Shown here: positions 1 through 11,405 of the stretch, one piece after another | Numbering within the stretch: position 1 is the stretch's first letter | Layout: each line of letters starts with the position of its first letter | Origin: Petrolisthes cinctipes | Lineage: Eukaryota; Arthropoda; Malacostraca; Decapoda; Porcellanidae | Length of the DNA stretch: 64,000 nucleotides | Direction of reading: 5' to 3' | Assembly: GCA_033782935.1 (NCBI GenBank) | Contig: JAWQEG010000166.1 | Location: 4,052,001 to 4,116,000, forward strand | Translations under genes and position numbers: made by a program | Notes under the pieces: model-generated | What the model saw: only the letters and a program-made list of their open reading frames with translations | Databases searched by the model: none | What the model was told of the DNA's origin: nothing

Positions 1-396
1 ATCAGTTCCCATCTCTCCCTCACTGGTCATTCTCCCTTCATCTAGCCATTCTTCCTGACCAAGTAGTTATAACACTAATGTTCCCTCGCCAAGACAGACA
101 GACACACACAGACGCATGCACACATCCCTTATTACACACACATACAGCTGTTGCCGCTTCACAGCCTCCTAGAACACCTTCACCTGCCGAGAGAAGAATT
201 AAAAAAACAAACTATTATATCTGTACAATATATATAACCCCACTATTCCTGGCAATCTTACCATTAGGGTTACTACATGTCTGGCATTTCCAAGACCAAC
301 AGCCCCCCGTACTTGGAGAAGACATGCCCCTACCTAACCGTACGTGTGCCTAACAGAGGAAATGAAAGAACAATAAAGATCTCCAAGCACGGGGGC
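1..396. other. Flank upstream of LINE; no gene seen
   Basis: Short-repeat-rich DNA (CA-rich near 105-145) with no recognisable coding, RNA or transposon signature. It ends at the 5' copy of the target-site duplication of the next element. Confidence 0.4.
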
Positions 397-696
397 AACT
401 ACACAACTCAGTCTCGCTCCAGAACAGGTGGAGTGTGGACGTACTCGTGGCGCTCTGCCTCCATTCTCGTTTGTGTTGTTATTTGTGTTGTTTTGGAGCT
501 CTTGTTTGTGTTTTTTGTGTTGTTTGTGAGTTCTTGTTTGTGTGTTGTTGTTTCTGTGGTGTTGCTGGTGTTGTTTGTCTGTTGTGGTTCTGTGTATAGT
601 TTTGTTGTGATTGTCTGTGGGTGTGTGTCCCTGGCTGATTGAGTGTTTAGTTGTTTGTGTTGTTGTTTGCTTTCCATCTGGGCCTTGCCTGGCCTG

Positions 697-2176
697 ATGG
701 AGAGTGCGGATTCCTGCTTGGAGGCCGACTTGGCAATGTCGGAGGAAGCCGAGTCTCCAATTGAGGATCACTGGCCTGAGCTGCCTTCTCGCAACCCTCC
801 CCCCCTCTCCTCGGTCACTCCGCAGCTCAGGTTGCAGCCGTCCACCTCCTCAACCTCTACCAAGCGACCTGTTGATGCCTCGTCCGACTCCTCGCAGGAT
901 TCCGATGGTGTGGACTGTTTGCCTCCAGCTGCCAAGACTGCCAAGGGTGCTTCAGCTGTGCACGACATACCTTCTCTGCCTCACCCTGGTGTTTCTTCTT
1001 TGTATACCAACTCCTTGCCCTCGTCCAACCTTCCTGCTTTTGCCCCGAGAGATGCCTATGTCAAACTCTCCTTCTCTGGAAACCCATCTACAGACACAAA
1101 GCTGCGTTGGTTGTCTGATGTCAACAGGGCCTTCCAGTTGCAGCGTGAACTGGCTGAAGTCAAGATGGCTGCTGTCACCTCCCGGTTTGTCTACATCTCT
1201 AGGAAGCGTCAGGACATCATTGATAGAGTGAAGGCTGGTGAATTTTTATCTCTGCCTCTCATTCTTGAAGACTCACCTGAGAGGCCTCGTAAGTTCCCCA
1301 GCTACATCCTCACCCGTTTTCCTATTGATGTTGACCCGAAACTTGCCAAAGGATACCCTGGTGTGTACTTTGCCCATCGTTTTTTCCAAGATGGTTCCCC
1401 CATTAGCCGTATTGTTGTTGTCTGGAGTCAACCCGATCCACCTCCAAATGAGATTTCCTTTGATTTCCTCCCTTGTCTCTCCACCGTGTGAGGTGAGGAA
1501 ACTTCATAATGACCAGCCTTGGTGCTACAGGTGCTGGGGAGTTGGGCATATCTCCCGGTACTGTTCTGCCAGGCCGAAGTGTGTATGGTGTGAGGCCGAC
1601 CATGATTCCAAGACGTGTCCAGTCATGGGTGAACCATCACGTCCTGCTGCCTCCACCTCTGAGCCTTCACCTCCTGAAGATACGTCTCAATGGAAGTGTC
1701 CACGATGCCTTCAGCCAGGGGTTAACGTGTGGCATGGATGTACTCGACGTAAGGTCCAGGCTCGTGTCTCTACTATTGCTCCGCCTCCACCACCACCACC
1801 ACCACCACCACCACCACCACCTCAGTCTGCTCCTCCTACCAGCCCTGCCTCACCTTCAGACCTGGCCCTCCGCAAGTCTGTTGCTACCCTCATGGCACGA
1901 TGTACGGATCTCGAAAACCGCTTTTCTGCCCTTGAAGCCAGGATTGATGGGCTGGTTGCCGCTGAGGCTGCCAATGACTCCAAACTCTCCACCTTGGTCG
2001 AGGCTCAGCAGGCCATCATCTCAACTGTCACTACCCTTACCGAAAAGATGGATACTGTTGCATCTCGCCTTGAAAAGCTTTTTGAGTCAGTCCCTTCTCC
2101 TGGTCCATTTTCTTCTCCAGGTCGCTCATCTGCCCCCACTCACCGGACTTCTACCTCCAAATACAGAGTTCGCTAG
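697..2176 (+). pseudogene. LINE ORF1, gag-like nucleic-acid-binding protein, frameshifted
   Basis: ORF1 normally coats the element RNA and acts as a chaperone. The likely start is the ATG at 697, which opens MESADSCLEADLAMSEE; the frame is also open further upstream without ATG. The first part reads in frame 1 to a stop at 1489-1491. The homologous continuation is in frame 2 from about 1465 to the stop at 2174-2176, so an indel lies near 1460-1490. Past the shift come three Cys/His clusters: CYRCWGVGHISRYC, then CVWCEADHDSKTC, then a CPRC...HGC cluster. A run of 14 prolines encoded by CCA/CCT/CCG repeats (about 1784-1823) follows, then a heptad-like Leu/Ala-rich segment that may be a coiled coil. 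Confidence 0.85.
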
Positions 2177-5100
2177 TGATTGCCGGCTGGATGTCATCTC
2201 CTGGAATGTATGTGGTATCACCAGTTATGTTAAGCTCACTCAACTCAAGGCCTATGTTTTTCGTCATCATCCCAGTGTTATTTTTCTCCAGGAAGCATTT
2301 CCAGGACGGCCGCTCGCTGCTGGGCAAGCTCCTCCCCTCTCAGGTTATGTGCCATATGTTCATCTGGTAAGGAATGGTCTCCTGACTTACAAACATAGCT
2401 CCTTGCCACATCGCCTTCTCCGTACCTCCACTGATCCTGACATGACCTTTCAGCTATTTGAGGTTCTACCTGGGAATGGAGTACTACAACTATGTAATGT
2501 CTATTCTAGACTCACTCTTGAGGCTCTTCCTTCTCCAACAGTGCGTGGTATGGTGTATATGGGAGATTTTAATGCTCGGCATTCTGATTTGGGTGATGGT
2601 ACTGGCTCTATTAATCGTAATGGTGTTCGTCTCCTTTCATACATCCGCAAGCATCATCTGACACACTGGGACACTGGCGGTGCCACTCATTGCCGAGGAG
2701 GTACTCTGGATTACATCCTCTCGTCTGGCCTGATAGCATCTCAGGTCCAGTGCTCCTCCGTGCCAGACATATTCTCTGATCACATTGCTCTTCGGTTTCA
2801 TTATTCTCTAACTGCTGGGTCAGGTGCTTCAGCCACTCGTTTGCGTATTGCTGTGCCCCCTAAATATTGCCCGACTTACATCTTATTTATGGCCCATGTA
2901 TTCCCTACATTTGACATATCATCAGCTGAACAGTTGTACTCTGATCTTGTATCTGCTACTCATGACTTTTATAGGCTATATGTCTCCCGGCCACACCTCC
3001 AGCATCGCCATACTGCCCACTCCTGGACACTGGATGCACGTATACAGGAGGCAAAGGAGGAGGCTGAACGTGATGGCCTGTTGTTTCAAGCCAACCCAAC
3101 CCCTGACCTACTCCATCGTTACCAGATGTCTAGGGACGCTTTAGTTGCCCTGCAGGAGTGTGCTCACACTGAGTCTTGGCAGCGGTTCACGGACAGCATC
3201 AACCAGCAAACAAGTGTGGCTTCTATGTGGCACCTCATCCGTCGGGTTGTTAAAAAGACACCGGCCACTGCTCGTCATCACACTCCTGCCGACTATGCCA
3301 AACAACTTGTCGATGCCTGGTCAGAACAATCTACCTCAGCCAGTCTACCCATCCATATACAAGATGCACTCGCTCCCCTTGCTGCTGTCCATCGGCTACG
3401 TCTAATGTCTGCTCTGTTACAAGATGATGACGATGATGCAGAGGAGATAACTGAGGAGGAGTTGCGCCGTGCTCTCTCTCGGGGTAGAGCTTCTTCCCCT
3501 GGTGATGATGGTATTACTTATGCTGTGCTGCGCCTACTTCAACAAGTTCCTGGGAACCCTCTACTTCGACTGTACAATCTTTGTCTTCGTGACGGTTGTG
3601 TACCACGAGCTTGGACCAGCAGCACAATAATACCCACCCCTAAGCCCGGCACTGCGAAGTTCAGGCCTATTTCCCTTACTTCCTGTTTCTGTAAGGTTAT
3701 GGAGAGAATCTTACTCAATCGTCTCATGTACAGACTGCAGGATCGCCTTTCTCCATGGCTGTTTGGTTTCCTTCCCTAGCGGAGCACACATCACTGCCTA
3801 GTCGACCTGTACTCTCGCCTTTCCAGGGACAGTGTGGTGGCCTTCATTGACCTTCGAAGTGCCTTCGATGTTGCTAATAGAGACGTCATTTTGGATCAAC
3901 TGGTTGACTTTGGGATAAAGGGTAATCTACTACGGTGGATTCGGGGCTACCTGAGTAACAGGACCTCTCATGTGTTTTTCAGTGGTGCACTCAGTCCTTT
4001 GCGCAGTTTTCATCTTGGTACGCCTCAAGGTGGTGTTCTCAGCCCATTGTTATTTAATATTCTGATGCATCGGTTGCTCACTTCTCTCCCTGATATTCCT
4101 GGAACTACAATTACATGCTATGCTGATGATATCTGTGTTCATTCTACCTCACTAAGGGATCTCCAGCTGTTTCTTGACTCCTTCTCTGTGGTCTCCTCTC
4201 ACTGTGGCATTATTGTCTCCCCAGATAAGAGCAGAATATTCACCTGCCGCCTTCCTCAAGCTCAGCCAGTGTTCACCATTGGAGGGACAGTCATTCCCAT
4301 GTGTTCCCAGTACTGCTACCTGGGTGCGCCAGTCAATATTTGGCCGATTGTCCCTGCCAGACCTCAAGACCATCCCATTGTCCAGGACTTATTGGGTCAT
4401 CTCCAGCGTCGACTTACACCACTTCAATGGCTATCTAACAACTCCTCGGGCATCTCCATCCCAGTAGCCAGGACCATCTATATTGCTTTTATCCGTTCAG
4501 TTGTTGATTACCTTTCCCCTGCTTTGATTCAACTTTCTAGGGCTACTCTGGAAACTTTAGAAAAATTTCAGAATAGAGCAATGAGAATAATTCTCGGCTG
4601 TCCAATGTCGACCAGGATAGTGAAGATGCAGCGTGAGTTGCGTCTTCCCCCATTAATCGAGAGAATTTATTGTAATGTTACTTGCTTCACTGTCAAGTGC
4701 CTCCATTTCCCACATCTTTCACCCCATTACTCTCAGTTAGTCAGGACTTCTCTTAGACCAAACTACCCGGTCCCTCCCATACTGCCTGCTGGACGTACTC
4801 TTATAAGGTCTGTTTCCTCTGTGCTCCGTGGTCTTAATATAGGTATAATGGTTGCAGACGTCCCCCCAGGGACCCCTCCATGGATGCTACCAACACCTGA
4901 TGTGAGCTTTACACCTACTTCCAAGTCGGAGCTGCCTTCTCTACAGCGGCAGTTGGCTCTGGAACACATAGAAACAGTGACTTCCTCCATCACAGATCCA
5001 TACTGCCTCTACACTGATGGCTCATTGCAGGTGGATGGTGCAGCAGGTTGTGCTGTTTTCTCCCCTGACCTGGAGTCACCTCCAGGGGGCTGGGTTGGCC

Positions 5101-5848
5101 GTCGTCTCTGTAACCACTCTAGCTCAACATGTGTGAACTGTATGCCATTCTGGATGCTGTTAGTGTTGTTTGTCAACGTGGAGTGAATGCTGCCATTTTA
5201 TGTGACTCCAAACCTGCCCTTCATTCCCTCTCTAGTGTTCAGCCCACTCACTCTACTGTTATTCAGCAGATTTTATCGTTTTTGGCCTTATTGCGTCATC
5301 GTAAATTGACTGTCAAATTTTTATGGGTGCCATCCCATGTAGGTTTACGTCACAATGGTACAGTTGACAGACTCGCAAAGGAAGCCTGCCATCTGCCTCC
5401 TCGTGGTGCTGGACGTCCTCTCTCCCTGACATGTTACCTCTCTAAAGTCCGCTCCGCCGCTCTCCTCCCTGTACGGCGACGCAGGGATGCAGAGAGGCCC
5501 TTCAGCATCTCCATCACCCATTATGAGTCTGTATGCCATCACAAATATTCCTACCGTCGTCGAGGCCTCATGGTTCGGAGGCACAATGTAGTCTCTGCTC
5601 GTTTGAGGCTTGGCTACCGGCCACCGTGGCAGGTTGCTGGGATGCAGGGGGAGCCTCCCTTCACTGAGTGTCGCTTGTGTCGAGCGCCTCGTGCTAACAC
5701 TATAGAGCACTATTGCCTAGCCTGCCCCACTGTCCGACACTTGCTGCCCCAGGGCCTGCCACTTGATGTGGTTTGTCGACACCTGCTGAACCATCAGGTT
5801 CTGGAGGAACTTCTGGTGCGCCACCCTCGTTTTGGTGGATTTAAGTAG
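2177..5848 (+). pseudogene. LINE ORF2 polyprotein: APE endonuclease, RT, RNase H; inactivated
   Basis: Frame 3 carries APE motifs VISWNVCG (near 2194), IFLQE, MGDFNARH, GTLDYIL and SDH. Reverse-transcriptase motifs follow: FRPISLTSCFCKVMERIL, FIDLRSAFDVANRD, GTPQGGVLSPLLFN and CYADD. The RNase H part has LYTDGS, then after a frameshift CELYAILD, LCDSKPAL and WVPSHVG. The last part has a C-terminal cysteine cluster ending at 5848. Two lesions are visible. A TAG at 3777-3779 interrupts the RT in an otherwise continuous frame, probably a C-to-T change of a Gln codon. A one-base indel near 5125-5130 breaks RNase H. No in-frame ATG lies just after the ORF1 stop, and ORF2 is open far upstream overlapping ORF1, so the start is undefined; frameshifting or reinitiation may have been used. 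Confidence 0.9.
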
Positions 5849-6261
5849 GTCATGATGTAAATATTTGTCTGTATACTTGTGCTTCATTCTGTTATGTTTT
5901 CGTGATGTGTGTGTGTGTGCGCATGTGTGTGTGCTTGTGTGTGTGTGTGTGGTCATTGGGTTCTCGTGAGTCCCGCCTACCCTTGTGTACTGTTGTCTGC
6001 CTATTGACTGACGCTACGGCGCAATGAAAAAAAAAAAAAAAAAAAAAAAAAACTACACAACTACCCTGAAATTAAATAGAGGATCCCATTAGTAAAAACA
6101 GGCCAGGACAGTGGGTAGTAGAAAAAAATTGCAGGTTTAACACTCACTCAACCTCCCGCGATGTGATGCTCCAGCGATGGTATAGAAGACACTGTTAACC
6201 AACCTGAAAAGGAGAAATTGTTTAGTAAACTTTAAAACAATGTCAAAAAGTCGCAATATCA

Positions 6262-6322
6262 CAATTATTGATTGATATTGCACGCCGCAACAGCGATGTC
6301 ATATGGCGCCACAATATCACAA
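6262..6322 (-). repeat. 3' tail fragment of the (ATCA)n-tailed retroposon family
   Basis: On the minus strand this reads GGCGCCATATGACATCGCTG and then a TTGCGGCG-containing stretch ending in ATATCAATCAAT. It matches the 3' ends of the copies at 57.5, 60.7 and 61.2 kb. The upstream part differs, so it may be another subfamily. Confidence 0.6.
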
Positions 6323-6815
6323 TGTGTACAAAAATAAGGTACACTCTTCCATAAAAGTATCGGCATTGCTGGCTAGATCCTGCTGAGAAAAGATCGAAGC
6401 TACATGTATGACTGTACTGTGGGGTTGGTATTCCTGCTGGCAATGAGTCGACTCATTTCTGTACTAACGTGAAATCCTCTAGCTGCTAACATACATAATT
6501 CATACATTAGGCAAGTCGTGGAGTAAGAGTTGTGACTTCATTTTTACAGATATACGTTATGTGGTTTTAATGATTGATGGTTTGGGGGGAGGGGGAATTT
6601 ACTGAATTATTGAATATAATGAGAATGATAACCCAGAGAATAAAGTTACCAAATCGGATTTTAACCAAAAAGGAATCTTTGAGTAGATTCGCTGTAACTG
6701 TAGTATTTTGTCTTAAATATAATGCAGTTATAGCATAGGGTAGGATCAAGTAGGCTTATGCTTTTTCTTCTCATGCTTCTAAATAAGGTTTTTGTAAAGT
6801 AACACAAACAGACAT

Positions 6816-6975
6816 TGCCCTCTCCAGAAAGTGACGTGTATAAACAAACATGTGAAGAAACCAACACCTCAAAGCTTCACTCGATAATCTCGGGGCCTCA
6901 GTCTCAGGCCACGACTGACGGCTCCTGTCCCGAGGTAGAGGTATATAAAAAAAAGTAAAAATAAAATAAAATAAA
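6816..6975 (+). repeat. Truncated 3' half of the tRNA-derived SINE seen at 15.6-16.1 kb
   Basis: Shares GTGACGTGTATAAA, AATAATCTCGGGGCCTC-like blocks, CCCGAGGT(T/A)GAGGTAT and an A-rich tail with the complete copy at 15,632-16,062. The tRNA-like head is missing. Confidence 0.65.
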
Positions 6976-8467
6976 TACAAAGAAAGATAACGTTATATAC
7001 CATTCGGCAACTACGGTGTGGATTAGCTGAGTTTTCAGCATTAGAAAGGGGCAAATCTTACGATAATATTTTAAATTTCTCTAATAGGTAAAGAAATACG
7101 AATATGTTTCGATTTGCATCCACTATAGTTTCTCTGACTCATGAAGCAATACGAATATGCATAATTGGCAACTGATCGGCAGGAATACCACTATCTATAA
7201 GGTTTCAAAGCAATGTACCATAATGCTACGTTTATTGTCGTTTTAGTTCATTCGTTTTAATGCAGATACTTTTTTGGGAAAGTGTACTTCTGAAACTCCT
7301 ATAAGTTAAAACTCTGACCAATAAACGTCGTATATATAGTAAAGAAATTATACAATTATGTTAGTTATATATTACCCTATCACCCCATAATTTACTTACT
7401 CATTTATTTTTCAGCAGACATTCCCTGCAATCTCGTTTGGCGAGAGTTACTTGGGGCTGGCATTAGCATAGGAAGAGTAGTTGCCAATATTCGCATTGAA
7501 TCACGTGAATAACTGCATTCGGCTAGAAAATAAGTCATGTAAATTTTGTCCTTAAATTTTGAAGCACTTTGAAAATTGAAAATAACAAGAGCTGGAGGTA
7601 CGAAGATCGAATACAGTACGTTAAATATATAAAATTTTCGAGTTTTCAATTTTACTGGGTCGTACAACAACAGTGACGAGTAATTTCAGCAAAAGCTAAA
7701 CTCATATAGTGAAGCAGAAAAGAAGCTCCACTGTCTCCACAATAAACTGTATTACTAAACCCTCATTCTTTGGAGGAATGAAGGCACTCTAACTCACAAA
7801 AAAGAATATCTCACCTTAAGCTTAGGTGATATTATAACACAAGGTTAGTTTTGATACAGTTATACAACATTTATGTATAATTATAATTATAGTATGCAAA
7901 GATCTGGTCACAGAATCTTGTTTGTAACTTAATTATGAAGAGAAGGGAGAGGACCAAAGAGAAGAACTCCATCTTACTTTATTTAGAACGTTTCGGATAT
8001 CTAAATCCATCATCAGCTGTTGTGAAAGAACCACACAATATGAGAAAACTTTACATGACATAAAAAAGGATTTAATTGTTAATGTGTGGATGTACAGGAA
8101 GGGGACTGGGGGAAAAATAAGGAAGAAAGAGAAATTAAAACAAACCAAAGAAATAGTACTCAACACAAGTTTAGTGGAAAGGCACTGTTTCGATCGTCGA
8201 GTTCAGAATTTTGTTTTAAAATAAAAAGTTACTCTAAAATACGAAGATTGGTTTGGTTTTTACAATGGCCTATAATGGAAAAGTTATCTAAGTTAATATT
8301 TACCAAACAAGGGTGGTCCCTGATGTTGCTCTGCGTAGGAGTAGACAAGGGAAGACCAGTGAGACAGCTCCTACCTCCATTTTCACACACTGACAGACAG
8401 GTGTACGAATGGTGGTTGGTGGAGCCAATGTAACTGCTGAACCCCCACAGCGGGCAACGAAACTAAT
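6976..8467. other. AT-rich intergenic DNA
   Basis: Apart from the Penelope-like stretch, and 16 bases near 7720 shared with the SINE at 15.9 kb (GAAGCTCCACTGTCTC), no gene or repeat was recognised. Confidence 0.3.
7930..8060 (-). mobile_element. Penelope-like remnant with possible degenerate hammerhead core
   Basis: The minus strand reads CTGATGAT, then GGAT and a short loop, then ATCC followed by GAAACG. This resembles the CUGAUGA - stem II - GAAA arrangement of hammerhead ribozymes found in Penelope-like elements. An extra T sits before the stem and no convincing stem III was found, so it is probably decayed or only coincidental. No reverse transcriptase or GIY-YIG domain is visible nearby. 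Confidence 0.35.
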
Positions 8468-8470
8468 TTA

Positions 8471-8716
8471 AGGCTTCCATAGACTATCAATCATACCTGC
8501 GCAAACTTGGTGGTTGTGCAAGCATTACCGTGGTGTGTGTGTGATTGATAGTTTGCGCAAATAACTGAACCATATCCAACAAGCTTTTCGTCAATCACAC
8601 GCTTGTACAGTGATGCATGATAATGTGTAGTGACTGCTCAGTGTGGCAAATTTAAATGATTGCACAGCCATCTAGTTTGCGCAGGCATGAATGATAGTCT
8701 ATTTATAAGGGGGCCT
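8471..8716. mobile_element. MITE, Harbinger-like, candidate TTA target duplication
   Basis: The two ends form inverted repeats of about 43 bp sharing ATAGACTATCA, CCTGCGCAAACT and TGTGCAA. The outer ends are AGGCTTCC and GGGGGCCT. Both are flanked by TTA (468-470 of the 8-kb block, and 8717-8719), fitting the 3-bp TWA targets of PIF/Harbinger elements. No transposase inside. Confidence 0.55.
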
Positions 8717-8719
8717 TTA

Positions 8720-10848
8720 TAGACAAGTGAGGAACGCAAGGAGTCAGGAAGCCTGTCCTTGTATTGGAGAAAAAATCCGATACTAAATTTATTGACTAAA
8801 ACAATGTTAAAATGAGTCGAGCTAAAATATCCCTTCAAGAGAGTGACCAATTCCTTTTTTAACTTTTCCGATTGATGGCCAAAGTATGGAAAGCTGAAGT
8901 ATAGTGAAGTGACTGGGGAGTCAACTGGCTGTGCAGGTGTATACTTTGAAGACAGTAATTTATTGGTAACTTAATTTGTCGAGTAGGTGGGTCGGGAAAC
9001 AGTTATGAAAAAAGAATTTCCTGAGGAAGGTCATTTCTGAGTGAAAGGAATGGTGATGAATGTGGCTGTTTGTAGCAAAAGCTTGCTTAACCTGCAATGT
9101 TGGTTAATATTTTGGTGGTAGTTTATTGCATGTTTGGCAAATTAGCAACCTCTAGTTCAAACAGTTAAGAGTCACTCAGGATTCACACATTTGGCTGGCT
9201 TCCATTTACAGAAAAATTGTAGGAAAGTTTTTCCATTACATGGTTCTCCTTCATGGTGTTACTTTCTGCTTTCTTGTATAATATCATTCAAGACGTGTTC
9301 TGCTCCCAAACAAGTAAAGAAATCAGTTGGATTAAATGTACTGGGTTTGTGGTACAGTTGCCTGACGAAGTTCGTCAAGTCCTGACTGGTGTAGGGTAGG
9401 GCCACATAGCTGGTAATAATGTCAAGTATGAAATGCCATATACTGCTATTATTATATATTTGTAATTTAATCAACACCCATATAACTGTGAACAACATTA
9501 CGTTATAACAGTCAGGAGGACTTGTTACTACCAGGGTGTTACAGCAGACGCCAATACTAGGTACAACTTTATTCTTACTAGTGGGACAAGGTTGGTAGAG
9601 AATCCAAGCACCAGAGCTTGATACCCAGAAGAGAAACTAACCCGAACTGCACAATTTATACGCCATCTAGTACTGTATGGCTAAAACAAAATGAAACACT
9701 TTTAGTGAAACGAATAACAATGATGAAATAAGTGAGACGACTCGAGCTGAGTTGTGTAGGAATGAAGTTGGGTGCAGGATGAATGAAGTAGGGAGTCTAG
9801 AAGCTTCACTGTGGCGAGGGCTGTGACAACACAGTATATAGTTTTACCATTGCAGTTGTTGGGTAGTAGGGCAATTTGCCACTCTTTCCATACAGTATAA
9901 CATTTATATACTCCAACTGACAAACTTTTCAATTATTTTTTATTTATTTGTTTACTGTTATTGCTGCATGAAGCAGTACATCATGTATTTCAGTCTGCAA
10001 GACAAATGTTGTTAATATTTAACCCTGCTACAAGGTAGAGATACATCCATATCCACTTCACATCCACCAACAACCACCATCCATGTCCACAATACATCCA
10101 CTTCATATATTAAGAGTTAGTGTAAAATGTAGGTGGCTCTGCAGACTGGCACCAAGAGTATTGCACCGTTAGAGACAGATGGATGACACACACACATCCA
10201 AAATTAGTATTATGTATACACTTTGAATCCATATGGCTGTCAGGGCTAACATAGCTGATCCTGGTATGTCCCCTCGAGCATTCTTAGATAACTATGGGAA
10301 CTCCACTTGAATGTGTCCAGTATATAGGCAAGATTTAGAATGAAACTCATTGTTTGCTGGCAAGTGAAGTTGTGTCCACATAATTCCTTCCCTTCAGTTC
10401 CTTTCACCTTGTGTTTCTTTATTATATTCTCATCCAAAATAATGTCACTGAATTATTAAGTGATAAACTGTATATATGGCAAAAAAAAAAAGAAAGAAAA
10501 AAAAAAAGGATAAGGATATTATAGAGGCGGACAGAATAATTGATTGTGCCAACACAAGCACTGATGTCTTTCTTTTTCTGCTGGGTGTAAACACAAAAAA
10601 GGTTAATTAACAAGTATGGAAGGATAAATGGCTGACAGCACTAGACCAGGTCCTGCCCATAATCCAGTACTGATCTATAATATAAAGCATGTAAATTGTA
10701 TTGTTTGATAGAGGCACTATATTATAAAACTCTTGAAATTTTAGGGTAGCTATAGTAACCTTGATATCAAGGAGAAGATGGTACGATATGGTGAATGATT
10801 ATGTAGGAAAGTGTGGAATAAGTATGAATAAAGCAAAATAACTGGTCC
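8720..10848. other. AT-rich intergenic DNA, no gene recognised
   Basis: Contains short CCATCCA-type repeats near 10,040-10,110 and an A-rich run near 10,480-10,508. Nothing here resembles the missing CYP4 first exon. Confidence 0.3.
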
Positions 10849-10926
10849 TCTTTCTACCCCTGGCACTAGAGCCCCCTACCCCTTGATTATAGGGATATAG
10901 GGTAGCCTATTGATGATGATGATGAT
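10849..10926 (+). repeat. Short retroposon end with (GAT)n tail, copy 1
   Basis: Shares CTACCCCTGGCACTAGAGC, CACCCCTT/TACCCCTT and a terminal GATGATGAT run with the copy at 27,724-27,806. Confidence 0.55.
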
Positions 10927-11029
10927 AGAACATATAAGTACTGTATACTGTAAAAATAAAGCAATGTATCCAGTAGGAATAAAAAAATTATTGTGACAGA
11001 TCCTGTTATTGCAGACCTGTTTCAAGCAA

Positions 11030-11250
11030 TCACAGGAGGTTCGTATATCTGGAGTCAAATCACCCCACTGATGAGAGTTTGGGCCAGACCCTTCCCTCTG
11101 ATCAAGCTGTACAAGTGTTCTGTTGTCGAGGTATAAGATGATATGTAGGATTTTCTTGTTTGGAACAGGGAAAACTGGAGACACTTCTGCCATGGCCGCC
11201 CCCTTGGGGGGAGTTCCCGGAGGGAGCGGGGCGTCAGAGAGCTATAGATA
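11030..11250 (-). repeat. Dispersed LINE-like fragment
   Basis: The inner half (TATATCTGGAG...CTGTACAA...GTTGTCGAGGTA) is similar to 17,100-17,215. The outer half (CCATGGCCGCCCCCTTGGGG) is similar to 24,085-24,115. These look like fragments of one retroposon family; the short frames here are not convincing genes. Confidence 0.45.
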
Positions 11251-11405
11251 GATAGATCGTAAATCATAATGCACTGAAATGGTATCAACTGAAACCTACT
11301 TCAAGAGCCAAAGTAACATTTTTCTCTACATGTTCAACTCACGGGGACTAGAAGGATGTGACCTCAAAATGGAAGGGTTGAGATTGGCAGCTTATGTTCG
11401 AGCGA

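Larger units (their letters stand above)
397..6062 (+). mobile_element. Near full-length RNase H-bearing LINE (I-group-like) with 12-bp TSD
   Basis: The element body is 409-6050. It has a T/G-rich 5' UTR (409-696), ORF1 with zinc knuckles, and ORF2 with APE endonuclease, reverse transcriptase and RNase H, then a short 3' UTR and an A-run at about 6025-6050. The 12-mer AACTACACAACT occurs immediately before the 5' end (397-408) and immediately after the A-run (6051-6062), which is the TSD expected of target-primed reverse transcription. CCHC-bearing ORF1 plus APE-RT-RNase H is the layout of the I superfamily (I, Nimb and relatives); the exact clade is inferred. The copy is inactive: ORF1 has a frameshift, and ORF2 has one nonsense codon and one frameshift. 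Confidence 0.93.

Noticed and set aside
78..771. Frames upstream of and overlapping the LINE 5' end
   Set aside because: CA- and TG-rich low-complexity translation with no motif. The region is a flank and an untranslated leader.
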